64,000 nucleotides of DNA from JANYGA01 sp031420415 (GTDB lineage Bacteria > Vulcanimicrobiota > Vulcanimicrobiia > Vulcanimicrobiales > Vulcanimicrobiaceae), in the NCBI GenBank assembly GCA_031420415.1, contig JANOMT010000024.1, forward strand, positions 1 through 64,000, read 5' to 3'. Position 1 is the first letter of the stretch. Every line of letters starts with the position of its first letter. The notes under the pieces were generated by a model. That model had not been told where the DNA came from and ran no database searches. It was given only the letters and a program-made list of their open reading frames with translations. Of this stretch, positions 8,160 to 18,126 are shown piece after piece. The position numbers and the translations under genes were made by a program.

Positions 8160-8959
8160 CCGCCGGTCGAAAATCCCGGATAGAGCGTCATTCCGCCGTC
8201 GACGAAGAGCGTCGTTCCCGTGACGTAATCCGAGGCGTCGCTGCAGAGCCATACCGCTGCTTGCGCGATGTCGTCGGGTTCGCCGACGCGACCGTAGGGG
8301 ATGAGTTCGAGCAATCTTTTCTCGGCTTCGGGTGTCTCCCAGGCGCTGCGGTTGATCGGCGTTTTAATCGCGCCCGGTGCGATTCCGTTGCAGCGAATTT
8401 TCAGCGGCGCGAGTTCTTGCGCGATGCTCTTCATGAGCTGCATCACACCACCCTTACTCGAAGCGTAGTTGACGTGACCGCCCCACGGGATCACCTGATG
8501 AACCGAACTCATACAAACGATCTTGCCGAGCGCACGCGAGCGTTCGGGTACCATTCCTCGGCGAACGAACTCACGGACGGCGGCGCGAGCGCACAAAAAC
8601 TGTCCCGTCAGATTAACGTCGATGACGCCTTGCCATTGCGCGAGTGTCATCTCGGCGAATGATGCGTCCTTCTGCCATCCGGCATTCGCGATCATGATAT
8701 CGAGGGTGCCGTACGTTGCGACGGCATGGGCGACCAGTGCGTCGACCTCCGCTTCTTTTGAAACGTCGCACGGGAACGCGCTTGCGGCCGCACCCGCCGC
8801 GATGATCTCGCGTACGACGACTTCGGCTGCGTCGGCTGGCCCTCCGGGATAGTTCACGACCACGTTTGCACCCGCGGCGCCGAGCGCACGTGCGACCGCC
8901 GCACCGATCCCCGAACTCGAACCGGTGACGATGGCCGTCTGGCCGTTGAGGATTTGCAT
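8156..8959 (-). CDS. SDR family oxidoreductase (glucose 1-dehydrogenase-like)
   Basis: A 267-residue classical short-chain dehydrogenase. The NAD(P) motif TGSSSGIG lies at about 11-18, ANAG follows the fourth strand, and the catalytic set is Ser in MSSVHQ with YASSK. The C-terminal DASDYVTGTTLFVDGGMT is the standard classical-SDR ending. The closest functional label would be glucose 1-dehydrogenase or 3-oxoacyl-ACP reductase-like, which sequence alone cannot separate. The ATG at 8959 is chosen because it starts right before the first beta strand. It diverges from the GH63 glucosidase gene, leaving about 40-70 bases for both promoters, so a role in sugar metabolism is plausible. Confidence 0.9.
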   Translation of the reverse strand: MQILNGQTAIVTGSSSGIGAAVARALGAAGANVVVNYPGGPADAAEVVVREIIAAGAAASAFPCDVSKEAEVDALVAHAVATYGTLDIMIANAGWQKDASFAEMTLAQWQGVIDVNLTGQFLCARAAVREFVRRGMVPERSRALGKIVCMSSVHQVIPWGGHVNYASSKGGVMQLMKSIAQELAPLKIRCNGIAPGAIKTPINRSAWETPEAEKRLLELIPYGRVGEPDDIAQAAVWLCSDASDYVTGTTLFVDGGMTLYPGFSTGG

Positions 8960-8999
8960 ACGCCTAGTTTCGCAAAATTGAATCCAGATACGCAAGGGC

Positions 9000-11768
9000 G
9001 TGCACGATCCGACAACGGATGAAGCGACGATGGAGCGTAATCCCGAACGCGATCGTGTCGTTGCCGACGCCGAGCGCTCCGCGCATTGGACCCACTGGGG
9101 CCCGTACCTGAGCGATCGCCAGTGGGGCACGGTTCGCGAAGACTACAGCGCCGATGGCGATGCGTGGCGGTATTTTCCCTACGAGCATGCACGAGCACGC
9201 GCGTATCGATGGGGCGAAGACGGAATCTTCGGAATCTGCGACGACCACCAGCGACTCTGTTTCGCACCCGCGTTTTGGAATGGCAACGATTCGCATCTCA
9301 AAGAGCGATTCTTCGGGCTCGACGGGCATCAGGGCAATCACGGCGAGGACGTAAAAGAGCTCTACTATCACCTCGACAACGTCCCGTCTCATAGCTATAT
9401 GAAGGCGCTGTACAAATATCCACATGCCGCATTTCCATACGCCGATCTCCTCGCGCGAAACGCCGCGCGCGATCGGAGCGAGCCCGAGTACGAACTCGTC
9501 GATACCGGCATCTTCGACCACGGCGCGTACTTCGATATTACGGTCGAATACGCCAAGCGCGCTCCGACCGATACACTCGTACGCATCGTCGCGACGAATC
9601 GCGGCAACGCTGCGGCACCCCTGCACGTCGTGCCGCAGCTTTGGTTTCGCAACGAATGGTCGTGGTCGGTCGATCAACCGCACGGTGAGATCGCGCGCGC
9701 CGATACGAGATCGACATTCGTCGCGACCCATCCGATACTCGGGATCTATCGACTCGAAGCCGACTCGGAGCCGATCGCGCGATTCACGGAAAACGAAACG
9801 AACGTCGCAGCCGTCTTCGGCAGCGAGCCCGCGCACGGATATTTCAAAGACGCGATCGATCGCGCGATCGTTTGCGGTAACGAAGATGCCGTCGATCCAC
9901 GCGAGCGCGGGTCGAAACTCGCGCTCCACTATGCGGTGACGCTCGCCCCTGGCGCATCCGCAACGTTTCGCCTGCGATTGCGGAACCACGACGACGCGCA
10001 CGTCGCCGAACCATTCGATGCCGCCTTCGATGCGACGTTCGAGGAGCGCATCGCGGAAGCCGATCGCTTCTACGCAGCACTCAACCCCGCGCCCGCTAAA
10101 GATACGATACGCGACGTCCAACGTCGCGCGTTTGCGGGCCTCTTGTGGTCGAAGCAATTCTACTTTTACGTCGTACGCGATTGGCTCCACGGCGATCCGC
10201 TCCAACCCGCGCCGCCGCCCGAACGCCTCGCGGGGCGCAACCACACGTGGCCGCATCTCTATAACGACGACATCATCGCGATGCCCGACACGTGGGAGTA
10301 TCCATGGTACGCGTCGTGGGATCTCGCCTTTCACGCAGTCACGCTCGCCCTCATCGATCCGGCGTTTGCGAAACGCCAACTCGTCACGCTCACGCGCGAA
10401 TGGTACATGCATCCCAGCGGCCAAATCCCCGCGTACGAATGGGCGCTCGGCGACGTCAATCCGCCCGTGCACGCGTGGGCCGCGTATCGCATCTTTCAGA
10501 TCGAATTCAAGATGTACGGCACGGCCGACTATCTCTTCCTCGAACGCGTCTTCCAAAAATTACTTTTGAACTTTACCTGGTGGGTCAACCGCGAAGATCC
10601 GCTCGGCAAGAACGTCTTCTTAGGCGGCTTTCTCGGGCTCGATAACGTCGGCGTCTTCGATCGTAGCGCGCCATTACCGACCGGCGGGCATATCGTGCAA
10701 TCCGACGCGACGAGTTGGATGGCCGTCTACGCACTCGATATGCTGGCGATCGCACTCGAACTCGCGCAACACGACGAAGCCTACGAAGATATCGCCTCGA
10801 AATTCTTCGAACATTTTCTCTACATCGGGACCGCCATGAACGATCCGCAATCCGGTGGCGATGGCTTGTGGGATGAGGAAGATGGATTTTACTACGATCA
10901 CCTCGTGCATCCCGACGGCCGCCGCGAGGTGATGCGCGTGCGCTCGATGGTCGGTCTCCTACCGCTCATGGCCGTCGAGACGTTACAGCCGCAATTGCTC
11001 GATCGCCTACCGAATTTTCGACGACGCCTCGAGTGGTTCGTTACCAATCGCCCCGAACTGAGTCGCAACGTCGCGAGCATGACGAGCGACGGCGTCGGCG
11101 AGCGCCGACTCCTCGCCGTGCTCGATCCCGATCGCTTGCGCTGCGTGCTCGCACCGATGCTCGATCCAAACGAATTCTTGAGCCCGTACGGCATTCGCTC
11201 GCTCTCGAAATACCATCGCGATCATCCGTACGTCGTCAGCGTTGGCGGGACCGAGTTTCGCGTCGATTACGCTCCCGCCGAATCGAGAAGCGCACTTTTC
11301 GGCGGGAACAGCAACTGGCGCGGGCCCGTCTGGCTTCCGATCAATTTTCTTTTGATCGAAGCGCTGCAAAATTTTCATTTCTTTTACGGCGACGATTATC
11401 GCGTGGAATACCCGACCGGATCGGGTGCGATGCATTCGCTATGGGAGATCGCGACCGATCTCTGCGAACGCTTACTCGCGCTCTTCGTGCCAGGCCCGGG
11501 CGGGGAACGCCCGTTCAACGGCGGCGTCGAGCTCTTCTCGCGCGATCCGCACTTTCGCGATCTACTCCTCTTCAACGAATATTTTCACGGCGACAATGGA
11601 GCGGGCATCGGCGCATCGCATCAAACCGGCTGGACGTCGCTCGTTGCCAAAATCATCCAACAGGTGAGTGAATACGAAATTGCGGGAAAGTCCCCGCTGA
11701 CGTGGCGTTACGACGCCACACCCATCGCACGCACCATACAAGAACACGATCGCGCGAGCGATTTATAA
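9000..11768 (+). CDS. GH63-type glucosidase
   Basis: A 922-residue (alpha/alpha)6-barrel glycosidase of the GH63/mannosylglycerate-hydrolase-like group usually labelled glucosidase, which releases glucose or short glucosides from alpha-linked glycans. The N-terminal half is a beta-sandwich region (to about residue 360), with LPPEEL-like linkers absent. The barrel has WYASWDLAFH, containing a likely catalytic Asp, and the hallmark GGNSNWRGPVWLP near 770, followed by HQTGWTSLVA close to the C-terminus. The GTG at 9000 or ATG at 9030 may be the start; the conserved sequence begins at ERDRVVADAERSAHWTHWGPY. It heads the glucan operon with glgX 10 bases downstream. Confidence 0.87.
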   Translation: MHDPTTDEATMERNPERDRVVADAERSAHWTHWGPYLSDRQWGTVREDYSADGDAWRYFPYEHARARAYRWGEDGIFGICDDHQRLCFAPAFWNGNDSHLKERFFGLDGHQGNHGEDVKELYYHLDNVPSHSYMKALYKYPHAAFPYADLLARNAARDRSEPEYELVDTGIFDHGAYFDITVEYAKRAPTDTLVRIVATNRGNAAAPLHVVPQLWFRNEWSWSVDQPHGEIARADTRSTFVATHPILGIYRLEADSEPIARFTENETNVAAVFGSEPAHGYFKDAIDRAIVCGNEDAVDPRERGSKLALHYAVTLAPGASATFRLRLRNHDDAHVAEPFDAAFDATFEERIAEADRFYAALNPAPAKDTIRDVQRRAFAGLLWSKQFYFYVVRDWLHGDPLQPAPPPERLAGRNHTWPHLYNDDIIAMPDTWEYPWYASWDLAFHAVTLALIDPAFAKRQLVTLTREWYMHPSGQIPAYEWALGDVNPPVHAWAAYRIFQIEFKMYGTADYLFLERVFQKLLLNFTWWVNREDPLGKNVFLGGFLGLDNVGVFDRSAPLPTGGHIVQSDATSWMAVYALDMLAIALELAQHDEAYEDIASKFFEHFLYIGTAMNDPQSGGDGLWDEEDGFYYDHLVHPDGRREVMRVRSMVGLLPLMAVETLQPQLLDRLPNFRRRLEWFVTNRPELSRNVASMTSDGVGERRLLAVLDPDRLRCVLAPMLDPNEFLSPYGIRSLSKYHRDHPYVVSVGGTEFRVDYAPAESRSALFGGNSNWRGPVWLPINFLLIEALQNFHFFYGDDYRVEYPTGSGAMHSLWEIATDLCERLLALFVPGPGGERPFNGGVELFSRDPHFRDLLLFNEYFHGDNGAGIGASHQTGWTSLVAKIIQQVSEYEIAGKSPLTWRYDATPIARTIQEHDRASDL

Positions 11769-11778
11769 GGGAGGATCC

Positions 11779-13884
11779 ATGATCGGCGTACGCGGGCCCG
11801 TCGTCGACGAAGGCTCGGCCGCACCAATCGGTGCGACGTGGGATGGCAAGGGCGTCAATTTCGCCCTCTTCTCCGACAACGCCGAACGGGTCGAACTCTG
11901 CCTCTTCGATCAACGCGGCCGACGTGAGTTGCATCGCCTCACGTTGCCATCGTACACCGATGGGATTTGGCACGGCTACGTGCCCGACGCCCGGCCCGGG
12001 CTCAAATACGGCTATCGCGTCTCGGGCCCCTACGATCCATCGCGCGGACATCGGTTCAACAATCATAAGTTGTTGATCGATCCGTACGCGAAAGCGCTCT
12101 CCGGACCGTTGCGATGGAGCGACGCGCACTTCGGCTACCGGATCGGAACGTCGCGCGGCGACCTTTCGTTCGATCGGCGCGACAACGCATCGGGAATGCC
12201 GAAATCGGTCGTCGTCGATACCGCCTTTACGTGGGGCGACGATCGCGCGCCGCGCTCGCCGTGGCGCGACACGGTCATCTACGAAATGCACGTCCGCGGC
12301 TTCACGATGCAATATCCCGGCATTCCGGCGCCGATGCGCGGGACGTTTCTCGCGCTCTCATCGCCACCCGTCGTCGCGTATCTCCAGCGGCTCGGCATTA
12401 GCGCCGTAGAGCTCTTGCCCGTGCATGCCTTCGTGGACGATCGCAATCTCGTCGAAAAACGACTCCGTAATTATTGGGGCTACAACAGCATCGGTTTCTT
12501 CGCGCCGCATCAGCTCTATCTCAGCGGCGAGAGCGTCCACGAGTTCAAGACGATGGTCAAGCAGTTTCACGAAGCCGGAATCGAAGTGATTCTCGACGTC
12601 GTGTACAACCACACGGCCGAAGGTAATCAGGGTGGCCCGACGTTTTCATTCAAAGGCATCGATAACGCATCGTACTATCGTCTCGCCGAAGACAAGCGGT
12701 TCTACGACGATGCGACGGGCTGCGGAAACTCTCTCAATCTCGAACATCCGCGCGTGTTACAGATGGTCATGGACTCGCTGCGGTATTGGGTTGAAGAGAT
12801 GCACGTCGACGGCTTCCGCTTCGATCTCGCGCCCGTCCTCGCGCGCACCGCGACGGGTGTCGATCTCAATGGCGGCTTCCTCAAAGCGGTCAAACAAGAT
12901 CCGGTGCTCGCGCGCGCCAAGATGATCGCAGAGCCCTGGGACTTGGGTCCGGGCGGCTATCAAGTCGGTCATTTTCCCTCGGGATGGTCTGAGTGGAACG
13001 ACACGTATCGCGACGTGGTGCGCCGCTTCTGGCAGGGCGTCGATGGGACCGTCCCCGAGCTCGCCTCGCGCCTGACGGGCTCGAGCGAAACCTTCGATCA
13101 CGCCGGTCGGCACATCCGCACGTCGGTAAATTTTGTGACCGCACACGACGGCTTCACGCTCGCCGATCTCGTGAGCTACAACGGGAAACACAACGACGAC
13201 AATCATGAAGAGAATCGCGACGGTAGCGACAACAACAACAGCTGGAATTGCGGCGCGGAAGGGCCGACGGACGACGAAGCGATCCGCACGTTACGCGCGC
13301 GCCAACAACGTAATATCCTCGCGACCGTCCTGCTCTCGCAGGGTACGCCGATGATCCTCGCGGGCGACGAAGCCGGGAAGACGCAACTCGGGAATAACAA
13401 CGCGTACTGCCAAGATTCGCCGCTTGCGTGGCTCGATTGGGCTCCGCCGGGCGATCCCGCATTGCACGATTTCGTCGCGGCGGTCATCGCATTGCGGCGG
13501 TCGTGTCGGGCGTTCCAACGCGAAGGCTTCTTTACGGGTACGCAGCTCGGCGGAACCGATCGCAAAGATATTACGTGGCTGCGGCCCGACGGCGGCGAGA
13601 TGAACGACGGCGATTGGTTCGACGGCGGACGTCGCGTCATCGGTCTCGTCTTCGGCGACGAAAAACCCACGACCGAAGATCTGCTCGTGCTCATGTATCT
13701 CAACGCGCACGATCACGAGATCGCGGTGACGTTACCGACGCACGCCCGCGGTTGGGAGCTCTACATCGATACGGCTGGCGATCCGCGTACGAGCGTGTTC
13801 GCGCCGCATCCCGCAAACGACACGCACGCGCTCGCGGCGCACAGCTTCGCGCTCTTCCGCACGCGAGGCGACGCGCGAAGCTGA
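11779..13884 (+). CDS. glgX: glycogen debranching enzyme GlgX
   Basis: A 701-residue GH13 isoamylase-type enzyme that hydrolyses alpha-1,6 branches of phosphorylase-limit glycogen. An N-terminal CBM48-like domain (GATWDGKGVNFALFS, ~14-110) precedes the TIM barrel. Catalytic residues are visible: Asp in VDGFRFDLA (~347), Glu in MIAEPWD (~384) and Asp in TAHDGFTLADL (~456). ILDVVYNHTAEG is GH13 region I. The ATG at 11779 has GGGAGG seven bases upstream. The stop TGA shares its A with the ATG of malQ, so the two are coupled. With MalQ and the GH63 enzyme this makes a complete branch-removal and maltodextrin-recycling module. Confidence 0.96.
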   Translation: MIGVRGPVVDEGSAAPIGATWDGKGVNFALFSDNAERVELCLFDQRGRRELHRLTLPSYTDGIWHGYVPDARPGLKYGYRVSGPYDPSRGHRFNNHKLLIDPYAKALSGPLRWSDAHFGYRIGTSRGDLSFDRRDNASGMPKSVVVDTAFTWGDDRAPRSPWRDTVIYEMHVRGFTMQYPGIPAPMRGTFLALSSPPVVAYLQRLGISAVELLPVHAFVDDRNLVEKRLRNYWGYNSIGFFAPHQLYLSGESVHEFKTMVKQFHEAGIEVILDVVYNHTAEGNQGGPTFSFKGIDNASYYRLAEDKRFYDDATGCGNSLNLEHPRVLQMVMDSLRYWVEEMHVDGFRFDLAPVLARTATGVDLNGGFLKAVKQDPVLARAKMIAEPWDLGPGGYQVGHFPSGWSEWNDTYRDVVRRFWQGVDGTVPELASRLTGSSETFDHAGRHIRTSVNFVTAHDGFTLADLVSYNGKHNDDNHEENRDGSDNNNSWNCGAEGPTDDEAIRTLRARQQRNILATVLLSQGTPMILAGDEAGKTQLGNNNAYCQDSPLAWLDWAPPGDPALHDFVAAVIALRRSCRAFQREGFFTGTQLGGTDRKDITWLRPDGGEMNDGDWFDGGRRVIGLVFGDEKPTTEDLLVLMYLNAHDHEIAVTLPTHARGWELYIDTAGDPRTSVFAPHPANDTHALAAHSFALFRTRGDARS

Positions 13885-15623
13885 TGCGCCCGCCACATGC
13901 CTATCTTCCTCCCGTCCTCGGTGACGGTCGCGCGTGGGGATTTGCGATCAACCTCTACGCGCTGCGCTCGGAGCGCAATTGGGGAATCGGTGACTTTACC
14001 GATCTCGGGACGTTCGTGCGTTTTGCGGCGAGCCTCGGCGCCGACGTCGTCGGCGTCAACCCGCTTCACGCGCTCCACTACGTGGAGCCCGAAGCGGCGA
14101 GCCCGTATTCGCCGACGAGTCGATATTATCGTAACCCGCTCTATCTCGATATCGAAGCGATTCCCGAGTTTGCGAGCGACCACGAACGTGCCGTGCAACT
14201 GCGCGAGCGCGTGCACTCGGTTCCCTTCACCGCGATGCTCGCCGGTCTGCGTGATGCGCCGCACGTCGTTTACGGCCGCGTCGCGCGCGCGAAATACTCC
14301 GCGCTCGAAGAATGTTACGCGGTATTCCGCGAAAACCGCGGACCGCGACTCGCAGAATTCCGCACCTACTGCGAGCGAGGCGCGGAGCGACTCGAACGGT
14401 TCGCGGTCTACGAAGCGCTGACCGAGCGCTTCGCGCGCGATGACGGTCGCGAACGTGGTTGGCTCAAATGGCCGATCGAATTTCAAGATGCGACGGGCGA
14501 GACGGTGCGCGTTTTCGCAACGAAAGAACGCCGCCGCGTCGAATATTTCAAATACTTGCAGTGGCTCGCCGACGAACAACTCAAAGGAGTCGCCGCCGAC
14601 GCGCGCGCCATGACGATCGGACTCTATCTCGACGTCGCCGTCGGCGTCGATCGCGATAGTGCCGACGTGTGGTTCGAACCTTCGGCCTACGTGATGGGCG
14701 AAACGATCGGCGCGCCACCGGATCCCCTCGGACCCTCGGGCCAAAACTGGGGTTTACCGCCGCCCGATCCGGGCGCCCTCATCGCCGACGGCGGCGCGGC
14801 GTTTTCGGCGCTCATGGCGGCGAATATGGCGCATGCCGGCGCGCTCCGCCTCGATCATGTGATGGCGTTGCTGCGACTCTTCTGCATCCCCGTCGGTGGC
14901 GCCGCGCGCGACGGCCGGTACGTCGCGTATCCCTTCGAAGAGTTGCTCGCTCTCGCATCCGAAGCGAGCGTCGCCATGGCGTGCATGATCGTCGGCGAAG
15001 ATCTCGGTAACGTGCCCGATGGCTTTCGCCGACGCATGGAACGCGAAGCGATTTTCTCGTATCGCCTACTCCTCTTCGAACGCAACGACGATGGCTCGTT
15101 CCGCGCTCCCGATGCGTATCCGCAAACCGCGCTCGCGACCGCGACCACGCACGATCTCCCGTCGCTCGCGGCGTGGGCGCAGGGTCGCGATCTCGAGACG
15201 CGCGCGTCGCTCGGGCTCGCAGACGAAAACGAACGTCTCGCGACCCGTCACGCGCGGCGCATCGAGGTCACGCGTCTCCTCGAGGCGCTTGCGGCCGCGG
15301 GCGAATTCACGCGTGACGACGCTCGACGCGTGCATCGCGCCATCGCTGCGGACGATCGCGACGATGCAGATCGCCGTGCCTACGACGATCTCGTCCGTGC
15401 AGCCTATCGTTTTCTCGCGCGCACGCCCGCGAAGCTCGTGCTCGTGCAACTCGACGACGTGCTCGGCGAACGCGACGCCGTCAACGTACCGGGAACCGCC
15501 TTCGAATACCCGAACTGGCGGCGTAAGAACGCCATCGATCTCGACGCGATCGCCAGCGACACGCGCGTCCGTGCGTGCGCGGCCGACGTCCACCGCCTAC
15601 TCCACGAAAGGAACGATCGATGA
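13884..15623 (+). CDS. malQ: 4-alpha-glucanotransferase (amylomaltase) MalQ
   Basis: A 579-residue GH77 enzyme that transfers alpha-1,4-glucan segments between maltodextrins and releases glucose. RSERNWGIGDFTDL and ASPYSPTSRYYRNPLYLD mark the N-terminal part; the nucleophile Asp lies in LRLDHVM (~323) and the acid/base Glu in VGEDLGNVP (~371), with TTHDLPSL after it. The length is between plant/Thermus-type (~500) and E. coli-type (~690) enzymes. I use the ATG at 13884, sharing a base with the glgX TGA; longer frames run into glgX. Its stop overlaps the next start as ATGA. Confidence 0.95.
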   Translation: MRPPHAYLPPVLGDGRAWGFAINLYALRSERNWGIGDFTDLGTFVRFAASLGADVVGVNPLHALHYVEPEAASPYSPTSRYYRNPLYLDIEAIPEFASDHERAVQLRERVHSVPFTAMLAGLRDAPHVVYGRVARAKYSALEECYAVFRENRGPRLAEFRTYCERGAERLERFAVYEALTERFARDDGRERGWLKWPIEFQDATGETVRVFATKERRRVEYFKYLQWLADEQLKGVAADARAMTIGLYLDVAVGVDRDSADVWFEPSAYVMGETIGAPPDPLGPSGQNWGLPPPDPGALIADGGAAFSALMAANMAHAGALRLDHVMALLRLFCIPVGGAARDGRYVAYPFEELLALASEASVAMACMIVGEDLGNVPDGFRRRMEREAIFSYRLLLFERNDDGSFRAPDAYPQTALATATTHDLPSLAAWAQGRDLETRASLGLADENERLATRHARRIEVTRLLEALAAAGEFTRDDARRVHRAIAADDRDDADRRAYDDLVRAAYRFLARTPAKLVLVQLDDVLGERDAVNVPGTAFEYPNWRRKNAIDLDAIASDTRVRACAADVHRLLHERNDR

Positions 15624-18121
15624 AAGCCATCGTGATGGCGGGAGGCGAGGGATCGCGTCTACGTCCGTTGACATCGCGCAGGCCCAAGCCTCTCGCGCCC
15701 GTCGCGAACAAGCCCGTGATGGAGCACATCGTCGATCTGTTGCGCCGTCACGGCATCACCGAGATCATCTCCACCCTGCATTATCTCGCCGACGAAATCG
15801 AGAGTTATTTCGGCGACGGCTCGGCCTTCGGCGTCTCGATGCAGTACGTCGTGGAAGATACGCCACTGGGTACCGCGGGCGCCGTCAAACTCGCAGCCGA
15901 CCTTTTGGGCGATGCGCCGTTTCTCATCATCTCCGGCGACGCGCTCACCGATATCGATCTCACCGCGCTCATCGCCGACCACACGCGTAGCGGAGCCTCG
16001 GCAACGATCACGTTGCAGCGTGTGAAGAATCCACTCGAGTTCGGTGTCGTGATTACGGATGAGAATCGACGCATCACGCGTTTCCTCGAGAAGCCGTCTT
16101 GGGGCGAGATCTTCTCCGATACGATCAATACCGGCATCTACGTCCTCGATCCGATCGTACTTTCGTACATGGAAGCGGGCAAGTCGTACGATTTTTCGCG
16201 CGATATCTTTCCGCGTCTGCTTCACGAAAACAAAATCGTCTCCGGGTACATCGCGACTGAATACTGGACCGACATCGGGAATCTCCAACAGTATCAACAG
16301 GCGAACTACGACGCGCTTTCGGGGAAAGTCGCCCTCGAGATTCCCGGCACGCAAGTTTCGCCCGGCGTCTGGATGGGCGAAGGTTGTCGCATCGACGCGC
16401 AAGCGCGCATCGTCGGGCCCGTCGTCATCGGCAAGAACGTAACGATCGAAGCGGGTGCCGTCGTCGGGAGCGATACCGTGCTCGGTAACGCCACGATCGT
16501 CGCACGCAACGCACGCGTCGAACGAACGGTCGTGTGGGCGGATTCGTATTTCGGTGAATCGAGCGACTGCACGGGCGCGACGATCGCCGATCGCAACATC
16601 GTCAAAGATCACGTTACGATCGCTGAAGGCTGCGTGATCGGCAGCGGCTGCACGCTCGGCAGCGGCGCGATCGTGCGCCCCAATCTCAAACTCTGGCCCG
16701 ATAAATCGGTGAGTTCGGGTGCGATCGTCTCGATGTCGCTCATCTATGGCATCAAATGGCCGGGCTCGCTCTTCGGCGCCGTCGGCGTAAGCGGCATCGC
16801 GAACGTCGAGATCACGCCGGAGTTCGCACTCAAGCTCGGTCAGGCGCTCGGCAGCGCGCTCAAACCCGGGCAGACCGTGATGACCAGTCGCGACGCGCAC
16901 CCCGCCGCGCGCATCATGAACCGGTGCGTGATCTCGGGGCTGCTCTCGGTCGGCCTTCAAGTGGAAGACTTGCGCTCGCTGCCCTTACCACTCGCCCGCT
17001 ACGCGACGCGAATGGGCGGCGATGGCGGCGTGCACACGCGCGTCGATCCGAGCGATCCGACATCGGTGCTGATCGAAATCATGGATGCTAGCGGCGTCAA
17101 CGTCGATACGACGATCGAACGCAAAATCGAGAATCTCTTCTTCCGTGAAGATTTCCGACGTACCGGCATGGACGAAGTCGGGACGCTCTCGTTTCCCGCG
17201 CGGACGCTCGAGCTCTACACGAGCGAGATGCTTGCAGCGCTTCGGCCGAAAGCCTTACCGAACGCGAACTTTAAAGTCGTCGTCGATTATGGCTACGGCA
17301 ACGCGTCGAGCGTCTTGCCGCGTGTGCTCGCCAATCTCGGCGTCGATATCGTCGCGCTCGACGCGTATTACGACGAGAAAAAAGCGCGAACGTTCCGTGA
17401 CGATCGCGAGCGCTATCTCGAACAGTTGCGCACCGTTACACTCACGCTCGGTGCCGATCTCGGCGTGCTCGTCGATCACGATGGCGAATCGTTCGCTCTC
17501 GTCGACGATCTCGGCCGCGTGATCGCGGGCAATCGACTCCTGGCGCTCGTCGCCATGATGGTCTGTCGCGCGCAACCCGGCGCGCGGATCGCGATGCCGA
17601 TCACGACCCCGAACGCCATCCACCGACTCGTCGAATCCTTCGGCGGAACGGTCTCGCGCGCGAAGAGCGATCGCCGCTCGATGATGGCGCTCGCCGCGCG
17701 CGAGCGCGAGACGCTCGCCTATGGCAGCGGGATCAATCAAGAGCCGATCTTCCCCGCATTCCAACCCGCCTTCGATGCCCTCTACGCAATCGTCAAAGTC
17801 ATGGAGTTACTCGCACTCGAAGGCCGTCGACTCCACGAGCTCAACGACATGCTGCCGACGTGGTACTTCCGCCATCGCGCGGTGCGGTGTCCCTGGGAGC
17901 GCAAAGGCGAAGTGATGCGGACCTTCGCCGACGAGCACGCACGCGACGAAATCGAGCTTTTCGACGGCGTGCGCGTCGCGACCGAACATGGCTGGTTTCT
18001 CGTCCTGCCCGACGCCTCCGATCCATCCGTCAACGTTTACGTCGAGGGCGACAGCAACGAGAGTGCCGACGCGTTGCTCGCGAGTATTCTCACACGAGTC
18101 GAAACGATCGTCGGAGCCTGA
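15620..18121 (+). CDS. mannose-1-phosphate guanylyltransferase / phosphomannomutase fusion
   Basis: An 833-residue fusion. Residues 1-235 are a nucleotidyltransferase domain with GGEGSRLRPL (8-17) and RPKPLAPVANKP; ~250-365 form a left-handed beta-helix rich in hexapeptide repeats; ~375-825 are a phosphohexomutase domain. Related fusions in cyanobacteria and actinobacteria are labelled GDP-mannose pyrophosphorylase/phosphomannomutase. At the mutase active site the usual T-A-S-H-N-P is replaced by TSRDAHPAAR (~421-430), so mutase chemistry is doubtful or altered. It is the fourth gene of the glucan operon (ATGA overlap with malQ), linking hexose phosphates from glucan breakdown to nucleotide-sugar formation. 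The sugar (Man or Glc) is not certain. Confidence 0.88.
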   Translation: MKAIVMAGGEGSRLRPLTSRRPKPLAPVANKPVMEHIVDLLRRHGITEIISTLHYLADEIESYFGDGSAFGVSMQYVVEDTPLGTAGAVKLAADLLGDAPFLIISGDALTDIDLTALIADHTRSGASATITLQRVKNPLEFGVVITDENRRITRFLEKPSWGEIFSDTINTGIYVLDPIVLSYMEAGKSYDFSRDIFPRLLHENKIVSGYIATEYWTDIGNLQQYQQANYDALSGKVALEIPGTQVSPGVWMGEGCRIDAQARIVGPVVIGKNVTIEAGAVVGSDTVLGNATIVARNARVERTVVWADSYFGESSDCTGATIADRNIVKDHVTIAEGCVIGSGCTLGSGAIVRPNLKLWPDKSVSSGAIVSMSLIYGIKWPGSLFGAVGVSGIANVEITPEFALKLGQALGSALKPGQTVMTSRDAHPAARIMNRCVISGLLSVGLQVEDLRSLPLPLARYATRMGGDGGVHTRVDPSDPTSVLIEIMDASGVNVDTTIERKIENLFFREDFRRTGMDEVGTLSFPARTLELYTSEMLAALRPKALPNANFKVVVDYGYGNASSVLPRVLANLGVDIVALDAYYDEKKARTFRDDRERYLEQLRTVTLTLGADLGVLVDHDGESFALVDDLGRVIAGNRLLALVAMMVCRAQPGARIAMPITTPNAIHRLVESFGGTVSRAKSDRRSMMALAARERETLAYGSGINQEPIFPAFQPAFDALYAIVKVMELLALEGRRLHELNDMLPTWYFRHRAVRCPWERKGEVMRTFADEHARDEIELFDGVRVATEHGWFLVLPDASDPSVNVYVEGDSNESADALLASILTRVETIVGA

Positions 18122-18126
18122 CGTCG

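Noticed and set aside
8964..10556. 530-codon open frame on the minus strand
   Set aside because: Antisense to the GH63 glucosidase gene; no motif and composition of a shadow frame.
15659..16960. 433-codon open frame on the minus strand
   Set aside because: Antisense to the nucleotidyltransferase fusion; no domain.
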